Positions 1-7,233 of a stretch of 35,561 nucleotides of DNA are shown piece by piece. The DNA lies in contig JBCCGE010000032.1 in NCBI GenBank assembly GCA_039029455.1, positions 1-35,561 of the forward strand, given 5' to 3'. A program made the position numbers and the translations under genes. The stretch is from JBCCGE01 sp039029455 (GTDB lineage: Bacteria; Pseudomonadota; Gammaproteobacteria; Arenicellales; Poriferihabitantaceae). How positions within the stretch are numbered: the first letter of the stretch is position 1; each line of letters starts with the position of its first letter. The notes under the pieces were generated by a model. It was not told where the DNA came from. It searched no databases and saw nothing but the letters and a program-made list of their open reading frames with translations.

Positions 1-111
1 GGGAGTGAAAGTGTGGATTTGTTTGTGTATATGTATAGACTCTCCTTGATTTGTATCTTGATATTTATAAATGGCTGATAGGTTTAGTGAGCTAGAGCTA
101 AATAGATTTGA
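1..111. other. AT-rich stretch abutting a truncated gene
   Basis: This leading stretch is visibly much richer in A and T than the rest of the window and has no coding frame that reads into the transporter gene downstream. The frame of the next gene has a TGA stop at 109-111, directly before its first ATG. A short hydrophobic reading from the ATG at 31 ends at a TGA at 76-78 and cannot supply the missing signal peptide. It may be a recombination junction, the remnant of an insertion, or a misjoined contig end; I see no terminal inverted repeat that would decide. Confidence 0.5.
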
Positions 112-1008
112 ATGTGTTCGCTGGCCTATTCTGCAACCAACTATCACTCACAAAACGCAGCAAATTTCGCTGCCGCGGTGACTGAAGCAACCGGTGGCGC
201 ACTGGAAGTCGTTACTCATCCCGGGGGATCGTTATACAAGGGCGGGGAGATCTTTCGGGCGATTCGAACCGGTCAGGCTCCAATTGGCGAACGCCTGGTA
301 TCCGCGCTCGGCAACGAAGACCCTATATTCGAGATTGATGCCCTGCCTTTTCTGGCAACCAGTTTTGACGATGCGATGAAACTGTACAAAGCATCCAAAC
401 CCTCCATGGAACAGGTTCTGGACGAAAAAGGTCTCAAGCTCCTGTACGCTGTGCCCTGGCCTCCCCAGGGGTTATACAACACCAAGCCGGTTAGCAGCGC
501 GGCTGATATGGACGGCGTAAAATTTCGCGCTTATAACGCGGCGACGTCCCGTCTGGCTGATCTGATGGGTGCAGTACCGACAAAAATCGAAGCCGCTGAA
601 ATTTCGCAGGCGTTCGCAACCGGTGTAGCCGAGAGCATGATCTCGTCGGGTTCTACGGGCTACGACCGCAAAATCTGGGAGCATGTAAAGTACTGGTACG
701 ATGTTCAGGCCTGGCTCCCGAAAAACATGGTCATTGTCAATAAAGATGCCTGGAACGGTCTTGATGCCGCCACCCAGGGCGTGGTTATGGGTGCTGCTGC
801 CATGGCTGAGAAAGCGGGATGGGCAAAAGCTCAGGAACTCGCTGACTGGTACAAGGAGAAGCTGGCCGAAAACGGTATGGAAATCGCTCCCCCCGGGGAT
901 CAGCTGCGCAGTGACTTCATGGCCATCGGTGAGACCATGACCAGCGAGTGGCTGGAAAAAGCCGGCGATGCCGGCAGTGCGGTTGTGGAATCCTACAAGT
1001 CGATGTAG
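112..1008 (+). CDS. TRAP transporter substrate-binding protein, 5'-truncated
   Basis: A DctP-family periplasmic binding protein, which captures an organic acid and delivers it to the QM membrane subunits. The 298 residues begin inside the first beta-alpha unit of the family (ATNYHSQN, residues 8-15), continue through the usual hinge region, and carry the family's conserved arginine in DGVKFRAYN (R139), which normally pairs with the substrate carboxylate. Family members are usually about 320-340 residues and begin with a signal peptide. Here there is none, and a stop codon lies immediately upstream in frame, so the export signal and first strand are lost. The product as written would stay in the cytoplasm, so this is either a pseudogene or the right half of a junction. 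The two downstream genes are its expected partners. The family is sure; the ligand cannot be told. Confidence 0.8.
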   Translation: MCSLAYSATNYHSQNAANFAAAVTEATGGALEVVTHPGGSLYKGGEIFRAIRTGQAPIGERLVSALGNEDPIFEIDALPFLATSFDDAMKLYKASKPSMEQVLDEKGLKLLYAVPWPPQGLYNTKPVSSAADMDGVKFRAYNAATSRLADLMGAVPTKIEAAEISQAFATGVAESMISSGSTGYDRKIWEHVKYWYDVQAWLPKNMVIVNKDAWNGLDAATQGVVMGAAAMAEKAGWAKAQELADWYKEKLAENGMEIAPPGDQLRSDFMAIGETMTSEWLEKAGDAGSAVVESYKSM

Positions 1009-1073
1009 TCCCGACGCGCTCCGCTTTATGGGGACGTACATGTCGATACGGTACGCCCCAACGGCAACCGCCC

Positions 1074-1571
1074 ATGTGGAAGTCCATCGATCGATTGCTT
1101 TGTGCGCTTTACCGTTATTGCGGTTATGCGGCAGCTTTCTTTATGGTGATGATTGCGGTGATGGTGACCCTGAGTATCGTGACCCGCTTATTGTCCGTAT
1201 ACGTACCCGGATTGACCGAATACTCCGGATATTCAATGGCAGCGGCAAGCTTCCTTGCACTGGCCTATACCTTTCATGAAAAAGGCCATATTCGGGTATC
1301 GCTTTTTTTAAGCCGGATGCCAACATCCGTGCGGCGAATCGCTGAAGTCTGGTGTCTGGGTGTCGCTTCACTTGTGTCTGTGTTTCTGGCCTGGTACATG
1401 GGTCGACTGGTCTACTTTTCCTGGAAATTCGAGGAGTACAGTGAGGGTGCAGACGCTATTCTGCTGTGGAAACCCCAGTCTCTGGTGCTGCTGGGGGCAG
1501 TGGTTCTGGCACTGGCCGTAGGGCATCACTTTGTCCGGTGCCTGTTTACGAAAGACTATGAACCTCGATAG
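1074..1571 (+). CDS. TRAP transporter small permease (DctQ type)
   Basis: The 165-residue small membrane subunit of a TRAP transporter. It shows four hydrophobic segments (about residues 14-38, 50-66, 88-108 and 130-152), the normal architecture and length for DctQ. The open frame extends upstream to 948, but that part lies inside the binding-protein gene and is arginine/cysteine rich without family similarity. I therefore place the start at the ATG at 1074 (MWKSIDRLL). It sits 65 bp after the binding-protein gene and 28 bp before the large subunit, as expected for one operon. DctQ is thought to pair with DctM in the inner membrane; its exact role in the transport cycle does not show in the sequence. 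Confidence 0.85.
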   Translation: MWKSIDRLLCALYRYCGYAAAFFMVMIAVMVTLSIVTRLLSVYVPGLTEYSGYSMAAASFLALAYTFHEKGHIRVSLFLSRMPTSVRRIAEVWCLGVASLVSVFLAWYMGRLVYFSWKFEEYSEGADAILLWKPQSLVLLGAVVLALAVGHHFVRCLFTKDYEPR

Positions 1572-1599
1572 ATTTTCCAAGTCGTTGGGGACCTGATCC

Positions 1600-2895
1600 G
1601 TGGATGAACTGGGTCTGACACTGATATTCCTCACAGTGTTGTTTCTGCTGCTTGGCAGCGGTGTCTGGGTTGCGGTGAGTCTCATCGGCGTGGCGACCGT
1701 TGGAATGATGCTGTTCACCTCACGTCCGGTCGGCGATGCGATGGCCACAACGATCTGGGGAGCGTCGTCGAGTTGGACACTGACGGCCTTACCTCTATTT
1801 ATCTGGATGGGCGAGATCCTGTTCCGAACCCGCCTTTCCGAAAACTTATTTAAGGGTCTTGCCCCATTGATGCACAGACTTCCCGGTGGATTGCTGCATG
1901 TAAACATCGCCGGGTGCACCGTGTTCGCGGCTATCTCTGGGTCTTCTGCCGCAACCGTAGCGACGGTGGGTAAAATGTCGATACCTGAACTCCGTCAGCG
2001 CCGATACCCCGAGAACATGATTGTGGGCACGCTGGCCGGGGCGGGCACACTTGGACTGCTTATCCCGCCATCGATAACTCTCATCATCTATGGCGTCACC
2101 GTGAATGAATCCATTGCCAAACTGTTTATGGCCGGTGTTTTACCTGGCCTCATGCTGGCAATGCTGTTTATGGGCTATGTTGCAATCTGGAGTTTGCTTA
2201 CGGGTGGCGCTGAGAATCCCGGAGAGCGTTCCGGAAACCTGCGGGATGTGCTCCAGCTTGTTCCGGTTCTGGTGCTTATTGCCGGTGTTATGGGTTCGAT
2301 TTACATGGGTATTGCCACGGCCACCGAGGCCGCAGTGCTTGGGGTATTGGGCGCGCTGGTGTTGTCGGCTCTGCAGGGCTCGCTCACCCTGACGACCTTC
2401 CGCGAATCGCTGCTCGGGGCGACTCGTACCTCCGCCATGATCGCTTTCATATTAGCGGGATCAACCTTCCTGTCTTTGGCGATGGGATTTACCGGATTGC
2501 CACGAACTCTGGCGATCTGGATTGGCGGGCTTGAGCTTTCACCCTGGATGTTGATTGTTGCGCTTACCGCGTTTTACATTGTTCTCGGTTGTTTTCTGGA
2601 CGGTATTTCCTCTGTGGTATTGACTATGGCGGTGATCGAGCCGTTGGTTCGGCAGGCCGGTTTCGACATGATCTGGTTTGGAATCTTTCTGATGATTGTG
2701 GTCGAGATGGCGCAGATTACGCCCCCGGTCGGCTTCAATCTTTTTGTGCTGCAGGGTATGACGGGCAAGGATATGGGGTTTATCGCGCGCTCGGCTGTAC
2801 CGATGTTTTTGATCATGGTTCTGGCGGTAGCGATACTGGCATCATTCCCGGACATTGCGACGTTTTTGCCCGAGCTGATGTCGAATCGAAATTGA
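1600..2895 (+). CDS. TRAP transporter large permease (DctM type)
   Basis: The 431-residue large subunit of a TRAP transporter, which forms the sodium-coupled translocation path. The length is typical (about 425-440). It starts with GTG at 1600 and reads MDELGLTLIFLTVLFLLL. Family features include GTLAGAGTLGLLIPPS around residues 147-162, ATATEAA in the middle, and the repeat-related ITPPVGFNLFV near residue 375. About a dozen hydrophobic segments are visible. It follows the small subunit by 28 bp and precedes the lyase homologue by only 4 bp, so the transporter and that enzyme are very likely co-transcribed and functionally linked. The ligand is unknown; the neighbour suggests an amino-acid-like or aromatic carboxylate. 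Confidence 0.92.
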   Translation: MDELGLTLIFLTVLFLLLGSGVWVAVSLIGVATVGMMLFTSRPVGDAMATTIWGASSSWTLTALPLFIWMGEILFRTRLSENLFKGLAPLMHRLPGGLLHVNIAGCTVFAAISGSSAATVATVGKMSIPELRQRRYPENMIVGTLAGAGTLGLLIPPSITLIIYGVTVNESIAKLFMAGVLPGLMLAMLFMGYVAIWSLLTGGAENPGERSGNLRDVLQLVPVLVLIAGVMGSIYMGIATATEAAVLGVLGALVLSALQGSLTLTTFRESLLGATRTSAMIAFILAGSTFLSLAMGFTGLPRTLAIWIGGLELSPWMLIVALTAFYIVLGCFLDGISSVVLTMAVIEPLVRQAGFDMIWFGIFLMIVVEMAQITPPVGFNLFVLQGMTGKDMGFIARSAVPMFLIMVLAVAILASFPDIATFLPELMSNRN

Positions 2896-2899
2896 AAGC

Positions 2900-4399
2900 A
2901 TGATCGTCCTGGATGGTGAGAGCTTTCAGCTCGACGAACTCGCCAGCGTGGTTTATGCGGCCGCCCCCGTATCGCTGTCGGATTCGGGACTGGAGCGTAT
3001 GCAGCACGCCCACGAGGCTGTTGCAAAAGGGGTTGCCGGTGGCAATTCGATCTATGGTCTCACCACTGGTCTGGGTTCAAAGTCCGGGGAGGCACTGAGT
3101 GGTTCTGAAATCGATCAGTTCGCAATGGACTCAATTCGGGCGCGCGCCAACGCGATGGGTGATTCGTTGCCGCGTGAGATAGTCCGGGCAGCGATCGCAG
3201 CTCGGTTGAATTCGTTTATGTTGGGTCACAGTTGTGGATCGTCACGACTGGCGATTCACTACAGGGATTGTCTTAATGCTGGCGTGTGCCCTCACGTAGG
3301 TCGCATTGGATCCATCGGCGCCGGTGACCTGTGTCAGACCGCCACGCTCTCACTGGCGATGTTGGGTGAGGGCCGGATTCGCGACCAAGGTCAGGGTTTT
3401 GTGGACGCCGCCAACGCGCTTTCGGAGACTGGTTTAGAGATTCCAAAGCTGAATGTTGGTGACAATATGGCGTTGATGAATCATGGCAGCGTCGGGGTTG
3501 GGGGCAGTGCGGTTGCGCTTTTAAGAGCCCGGCGATGGCTGAACCACTGTGAGAATGCGGTATCAGCAGGCATCGAGGCGTTTCAGGCAAACCTGTCTCC
3601 GCTGCACGCTGTGGCGCGGGGTCGGAATAACTGTAGCAACAGCGATCGTGGCGAGGTCACGGTGTCGCAGCGACTGCTGTCCCGACTTCAAGGCAGTTCA
3701 CTTCTGCGCGGCGCTGAACCCAGACGACTTCAGGATCCACTATCCATTCGAAACGTCAGCCAGATCCTCGGATCTTTGGAAACAGCGCTGCGTCATGCGG
3801 AGGAAGTGTGTGTCGTGGCGATGAACAGTTCCACCGACAGCCCTCAGGTGGACGTAAACAACAACGCGATCGAATCTACGGGCGCATTCATGACGCCGGA
3901 TCTCACCATCGCATGCGAAGGGGTCGCCCGCAGCGTGGATCTCGTCTGCACTGCGCAGGTGGCCAGAATACGAACCTATCTGACCCACCGTTTGACCGAT
4001 CTGGATCAATATCTGGCGGTAAACAATGCGGCCTCGAATGGATTTGCGCCCTTGCTAAAGGCCACCGAATCCCTGCTCGCGAGCATCAAGGCAGCACTCA
4101 ATCCCGTACCGTTCTGGCCGAGCGTTAACGCCGACGGTGTTGAGGATGTGTTTGCCCAGACGTCAATGCGGGCTTTGAACTTGTTTGAAGCCTTGGATCT
4201 GGCGGAGACCCTGCTTGCGATTGAGAGTATTGTGGTTGCAGAAGCGTTGCAACAGCGTCAACCCGGGCCTGTCTACTCGGCCGACACTGAGCAATTTATC
4301 GCTGAGGTCAGAGAAAAAGTGCCGCCACTTGGGAATGCGCGTGCGCTGACCGCGGATGTAGAGTCGCTCAAAAGCCGGTTGAGCCCGTCGTTTTGTTGA
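2900..4399 (+). CDS. Aromatic amino acid lyase (HAL/PAL) homologue without the MIO serine
   Basis: A 499-residue protein of the histidine/phenylalanine ammonia-lyase fold. Recognisable blocks in order are IYGLTTGLGS (residues 51-60; Y52 matches HAL Tyr53), GRIGSIGAGDLCQ (134-146), ALMNHGS (191-197; N194 matches Asn195), LQDPLSIR (277-284; R284 matches Arg283) and GVEDVFAQ (413-420; E415 matches Glu414). Active family members cyclise an Ala-Ser-Gly tripeptide into the MIO electrophile within G-ASG-DL. Here the DNA reads Ile-Gly-Ala-Gly-Asp-Leu, so the serine is absent. The tyrosine of the usual QDPYSLR is leucine (L281). Other catalytic positions remain, so this looks like a divergent subfamily rather than a freshly broken gene: the frame is intact and the residues flanking the gap have also drifted. 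It begins 4 bp after the TRAP permease and its TGA overlaps the next start. Classical ammonia-lyase activity is doubtful; the true reaction is unknown. Confidence 0.8.
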   Translation: MIVLDGESFQLDELASVVYAAAPVSLSDSGLERMQHAHEAVAKGVAGGNSIYGLTTGLGSKSGEALSGSEIDQFAMDSIRARANAMGDSLPREIVRAAIAARLNSFMLGHSCGSSRLAIHYRDCLNAGVCPHVGRIGSIGAGDLCQTATLSLAMLGEGRIRDQGQGFVDAANALSETGLEIPKLNVGDNMALMNHGSVGVGGSAVALLRARRWLNHCENAVSAGIEAFQANLSPLHAVARGRNNCSNSDRGEVTVSQRLLSRLQGSSLLRGAEPRRLQDPLSIRNVSQILGSLETALRHAEEVCVVAMNSSTDSPQVDVNNNAIESTGAFMTPDLTIACEGVARSVDLVCTAQVARIRTYLTHRLTDLDQYLAVNNAASNGFAPLLKATESLLASIKAALNPVPFWPSVNADGVEDVFAQTSMRALNLFEALDLAETLLAIESIVVAEALQQRQPGPVYSADTEQFIAEVREKVPPLGNARALTADVESLKSRLSPSFC

Positions 4400-5040
4400 T
4401 GACCGGAATCCTGCTGCGTGCTTCGGCGCTTATTCTTATGGCCTGCGCTGCTTTTTCCTGTTTAGCTGCACAGGATACAAAGGATGTGCTGCAGCTGTAT
4501 TTCGGACAGTCGTACCGACTCTCATCCGGAAATCGGGGTGACGCGGATTGTTTGCAAAAATTCGCGGTGCTGCCCGCGCTGCAGGCGTCGGAACAATTCA
4601 AGGCAGAAGCCGACGGGATTCTGGATGAGCTGCATACTGCACTCCAGTCTCTGATTGAGTTGGCTCCGGGCGGGGCGGGTGATCGGGCTGTTTTGTTCCG
4701 GTTCGAGGGAAATCGAGACGACCATCATTCGGAAGCCTATAAAGCACAGTGCAGTGCTCAGCGACGTGTGAACGCAGGCTGCGAGATACTCAGTGCAACG
4801 GTCAGGCTTCCGTCCGGGTTGAATTCGAACGAAATGAGATACTGTATTTTTCATGAAACCCTGCATGCGCTTGGATACCGGGGTCACGTATGGTCACAAA
4901 ATTCCGTGATGAATCCTACGATGACCCTCGAACGATTCAGCACGTGGGATCAATCGGTTATTAAACGTCTGTACGGTGGAGCCCTGAAAGCCGGTATGCA
5001 GCCAGCGGAGGTCAGCAAGCTACTGCGCGAGATGCCGTAA
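4399..5040 (+). CDS. Exported DUF2927-like protein with HExxH zinc-type motif
   Basis: A 213-residue predicted exported protein. The ATG at 4399 overlaps the preceding stop codon (TGATG), so its translation is probably coupled to the lyase homologue; TTG codons just upstream are less likely starts. The N-terminus has a signal sequence (hydrophobic residues about 4-21, then CLAAQD). A lipoprotein signal with LMAC is possible but the hydrophobic core would be short. The middle and C-terminus resemble DUF2927: CIFHETLHALG followed by MNPTMT, then VIKRLYGGALKAGM near the end. HETLH gives an HExxH site with a further His (HALGYRGH) spaced one residue more than the metzincin consensus. Many DUF2927 proteins as I recall them lack the first His, so a metalloprotease role is possible but unproven. 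I see no link to substrate turnover beyond operon position. Confidence 0.6.
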   Translation: MTGILLRASALILMACAAFSCLAAQDTKDVLQLYFGQSYRLSSGNRGDADCLQKFAVLPALQASEQFKAEADGILDELHTALQSLIELAPGGAGDRAVLFRFEGNRDDHHSEAYKAQCSAQRRVNAGCEILSATVRLPSGLNSNEMRYCIFHETLHALGYRGHVWSQNSVMNPTMTLERFSTWDQSVIKRLYGGALKAGMQPAEVSKLLREMP

Positions 5041-5041
5041 A

Positions 5042-5210
5042 CTAGGAAGCCTCTGCAAAAATCATGACCGACCCATTTGAGTCTAAAATGTCCAATATCA
5101 TTGTTAGAAAACTTCGCAATAGAACGACTATTACGAGCGCTTTCTGCCTTGATCTTGAACATTTTAGCTCTCAATCTGGGTTCGCCCAGACTTTTGCAGA
5201 GGCTCCCTAG
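5042..5210. mobile_element. MITE-like inverted-repeat element, copy A
   Basis: A 169-bp non-coding element between two convergent genes. Its ends are inverted repeats: CTAGGAAGCCTCTGCAAAA at 5042-5060, and at 5192-5210 a sequence whose complement is CTAGGGAGCCTCTGCAAAA, giving 18 of 19 matches. The palindromic CTAG at each end may be a 4-bp target duplication, leaving 15-bp terminal repeats. Inside is a perfect 6-bp hairpin with a TTCG loop (5175-5190). A second, more diverged copy lies at 8298-8448 in the same orientation. No transposase frame of useful length is present, so it would depend on a transposase elsewhere. The size and repeats fit a miniature derivative of an IS, but the parent family is a guess. 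Confidence 0.7.
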
Positions 5211-5234
5211 ATTGACCTGATGTTGTGGTGTCGG

Positions 5235-6236
5235 TCAGGCGTACCTCAGAGTCTGGCCAATCTTCAGTTTTTGCGCTTTATTCAGCAGTGCTGCACCTAA
5301 AGCAATGTCGCTGGTGGATAGACCCCGATGCCAGAACAATATGGTCTCATCTGCGGATTCTCGTCCGGTCGCTATTCCGGCGATGACCTCGCCGATTTCG
5401 CCATTGACAGTGTCCGGACCGACCTTGCCGGCATTGATATGGGGTCTCAGAGCACCAAGCGGCCCCGCATTCATCTGTCCACGGTCGTCGACAAAAATTT
5501 TATCCATGACATCAGTGTGGTTGAGCTCGAGCGCGCTCATGGTGCCGTAGGGCACGCAAAATGCACCCGGCTTGATCCAGTCTGTTTTAAACAGTGGCTG
5601 TGGCTCAGGCAGCCTCGAGGCTTCGACCAGAATGTCTCTTTGATCCAGGCACGTTTTCCAGTCATCTGTGGCAACCACAGGTTTGCCCAGATCTTCTGAG
5701 AGTTTTTCAGCAAAAGGTTCGCGACTTTCCGGCCTGCGCGAGTGTATGTGGATTGAGTCGAAGTTGAACAGGTGGTCGAGCAGGCGAATATTCCAGTAGG
5801 ACGTGCCTCTCGCACCAATATGCCCTAAAGATTTTGAGCCCGGATTCGCAAGATATTTTGCGCCCAATGCCGTTACCGCGCCAGTGCGCATCTCCGTTAT
5901 CGCTGTGGCATCCAGAATTGCCACCGGCATGCCGGTCTGCGGATCAAACAGGTTCAGCAGCGCCATTTCAGATGGCAGACCTTTCGTATAGTTGTTGACG
6001 TAATCACCTACAACTTTCACGCCCGCCAGATTCAAAGGTTTGACATAACCGCGGAGAACGTTGAAGTGGCCCTGGAAGGCGGAATCCGGCACCAGATGCA
6101 TTCTGGGTTCGATTACCGTTTCACCCTGTCCAGCGGCACGCAAACCGTCCTCGACAGCAACCAGAATCTCTTCATTGCTCAATTCAAGTTGAGCTATATC
6201 GGGACCGTTTAAATAATTGATCTCAATGGGTTTCAT
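5235..6236 (-). CDS. Ornithine cyclodeaminase / mu-crystallin family enzyme
   Basis: A 333-residue NAD(P)-dependent enzyme of the OCD/mu-crystallin family, the usual length. The family pattern is clear: GVKVVGDYVNNYTKGLPS near residue 73 (with the conserved Lys), a substrate-site arginine in ITEMRTGAVTALGAKYLA (about residues 113-130), a Rossmann turn in LGHIGARGTS, HIHSRRPE at the second strand, and VNGEIGEVIAG near the C-terminus. Relatives include ornithine cyclodeaminase, alanine dehydrogenase, ketimine reductases and pyrroline-2-carboxylate reductase of the trans-3-hydroxyproline pathway. The sequence alone does not choose between them. It lies 22 bp after an AEC transporter gene on the same strand, so the two are probably one operon handling a shared metabolite. 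The hydroxyproline-type genes 14 kb away make the pyrroline reductase role worth considering but do not prove it. Confidence 0.85.
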   Translation of the reverse strand: MKPIEINYLNGPDIAQLELSNEEILVAVEDGLRAAGQGETVIEPRMHLVPDSAFQGHFNVLRGYVKPLNLAGVKVVGDYVNNYTKGLPSEMALLNLFDPQTGMPVAILDATAITEMRTGAVTALGAKYLANPGSKSLGHIGARGTSYWNIRLLDHLFNFDSIHIHSRRPESREPFAEKLSEDLGKPVVATDDWKTCLDQRDILVEASRLPEPQPLFKTDWIKPGAFCVPYGTMSALELNHTDVMDKIFVDDRGQMNAGPLGALRPHINAGKVGPDTVNGEIGEVIAGIATGRESADETILFWHRGLSTSDIALGAALLNKAQKLKIGQTLRYA

Positions 6237-6258
6237 ACGCTTTATATCTGTCTACGGT

Positions 6259-7179
6259 TCAGGTTACCAGCCAGAGGAAAGCCGGAATGGTGACGATAGC
6301 TAACAGCGTTTGGGCCGCTGTAATAGTTGCATAAAGTGGAGCGTCTCCGCCCATATTACTCGCGACCATATAGCCATTCATAGCAGCCGGAATCGATGCG
6401 CACAGCACCAATGCAACAGTTTCCAGATAGGCCGCATCGAACAAAAGCGCCAGCCCCCACATCATCAACGGAAAGAAAACCATTTTGGAAAAGGTGCCGA
6501 TCCAGACTTCTTTTCGGAATGAAAACACGGATCTGATTTTCAGTCCGGCACCAACTGCGAGCAAACCCACACCCAGACCTGCGCGTCCGATCAGATCAAG
6601 CGACACCTCGACCGGGCCGTATATCGGTATCCCGATGACATTGGCGAATATTCCCAGCAAAGCCCCCCAAATCATGGGATTACGGGCTGTTTTACCCATT
6701 GCAGAGAGCCAGCTTATTGGCGACTGACTGGCCGTATACGCGACTACAATAATGTTGATGAAATTCAGTGTTGGTATGGTCAGTGCCATAATTAAAGCGA
6801 CCACCGCGAGCCCGGCATCTCCGCCAAGTTTGTCCATAACAGCCAGTGCAATAAATGCATTCCATCGAGTCGACGTCTGAAAGACCGTGCTGTATGCCGG
6901 TCCGTCCATTGTGAACCAGGATCTTCGCTTCTTGTACACCAGAAACATGATCACCAACTGCATTGTCAGGGCGGTACCATAGCTGAGAAAAACAACATCA
7001 AGGGAGAGGTTCTTCAGTTCCGCCCTGGCCAATGCATTAAACAACAGAGCCGGGAACAGAACCCAGAACCCCAGTTTCTCAATGCCCGACCAGTTCGATC
7101 GGGGAATGACCTCGAATCGCCGCAGACTCCAGCCGAGGACGATGAGGACAAATACGGGCAGCAAACTGGTAAAAATCAT
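6259..7179 (-). CDS. AEC family transporter
   Basis: A 306-residue inner-membrane protein of the auxin efflux carrier family. Family marks are FTSLLPVFVLIVLGWSLRR at the N-terminus, WVLFPALLFNALAR around residue 41, and a C-terminal half with CASIPAAMNGYMVASNMGGD. About ten hydrophobic segments are visible, the family norm. Bacterial members export or exchange small organic or amino acids; the substrate here is not identifiable. It is the first gene of a two-gene minus-strand unit and is followed 22 bp later by the OCD-family enzyme, suggesting transport of that enzyme's substrate or product. It starts at the ATG at 7179, 54 bp from the divergent sugar transferase. Confidence 0.88.
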   Translation of the reverse strand: MIFTSLLPVFVLIVLGWSLRRFEVIPRSNWSGIEKLGFWVLFPALLFNALARAELKNLSLDVVFLSYGTALTMQLVIMFLVYKKRRSWFTMDGPAYSTVFQTSTRWNAFIALAVMDKLGGDAGLAVVALIMALTIPTLNFINIIVVAYTASQSPISWLSAMGKTARNPMIWGALLGIFANVIGIPIYGPVEVSLDLIGRAGLGVGLLAVGAGLKIRSVFSFRKEVWIGTFSKMVFFPLMMWGLALLFDAAYLETVALVLCASIPAAMNGYMVASNMGGDAPLYATITAAQTLLAIVTIPAFLWLVT

Positions 7180-7233
7180 TGATTCGTATTAATACCAAAC
7201 ACCAAAGAATGATCATTGCTTTTACCATAAATA

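Noticed and set aside
472..1041. A 189-codon open frame on the minus strand opposite the TRAP binding-protein gene
   Set aside because: It is antisense to a clear family member, is rich in Arg/His/Cys without domain-like pattern, and has no recognisable motif.
2574..3026. A 150-codon minus-strand frame over the TRAP permease and lyase start
   Set aside because: Proline/arginine-rich reading of the opposite strand of two well-supported genes.
5042..5210. The inverted repeats of element A as a bidirectional terminator
   Set aside because: The arms are about 130 bases apart and no T-run follows the stem; the second copy and the CTAG flanks fit a miniature element better.
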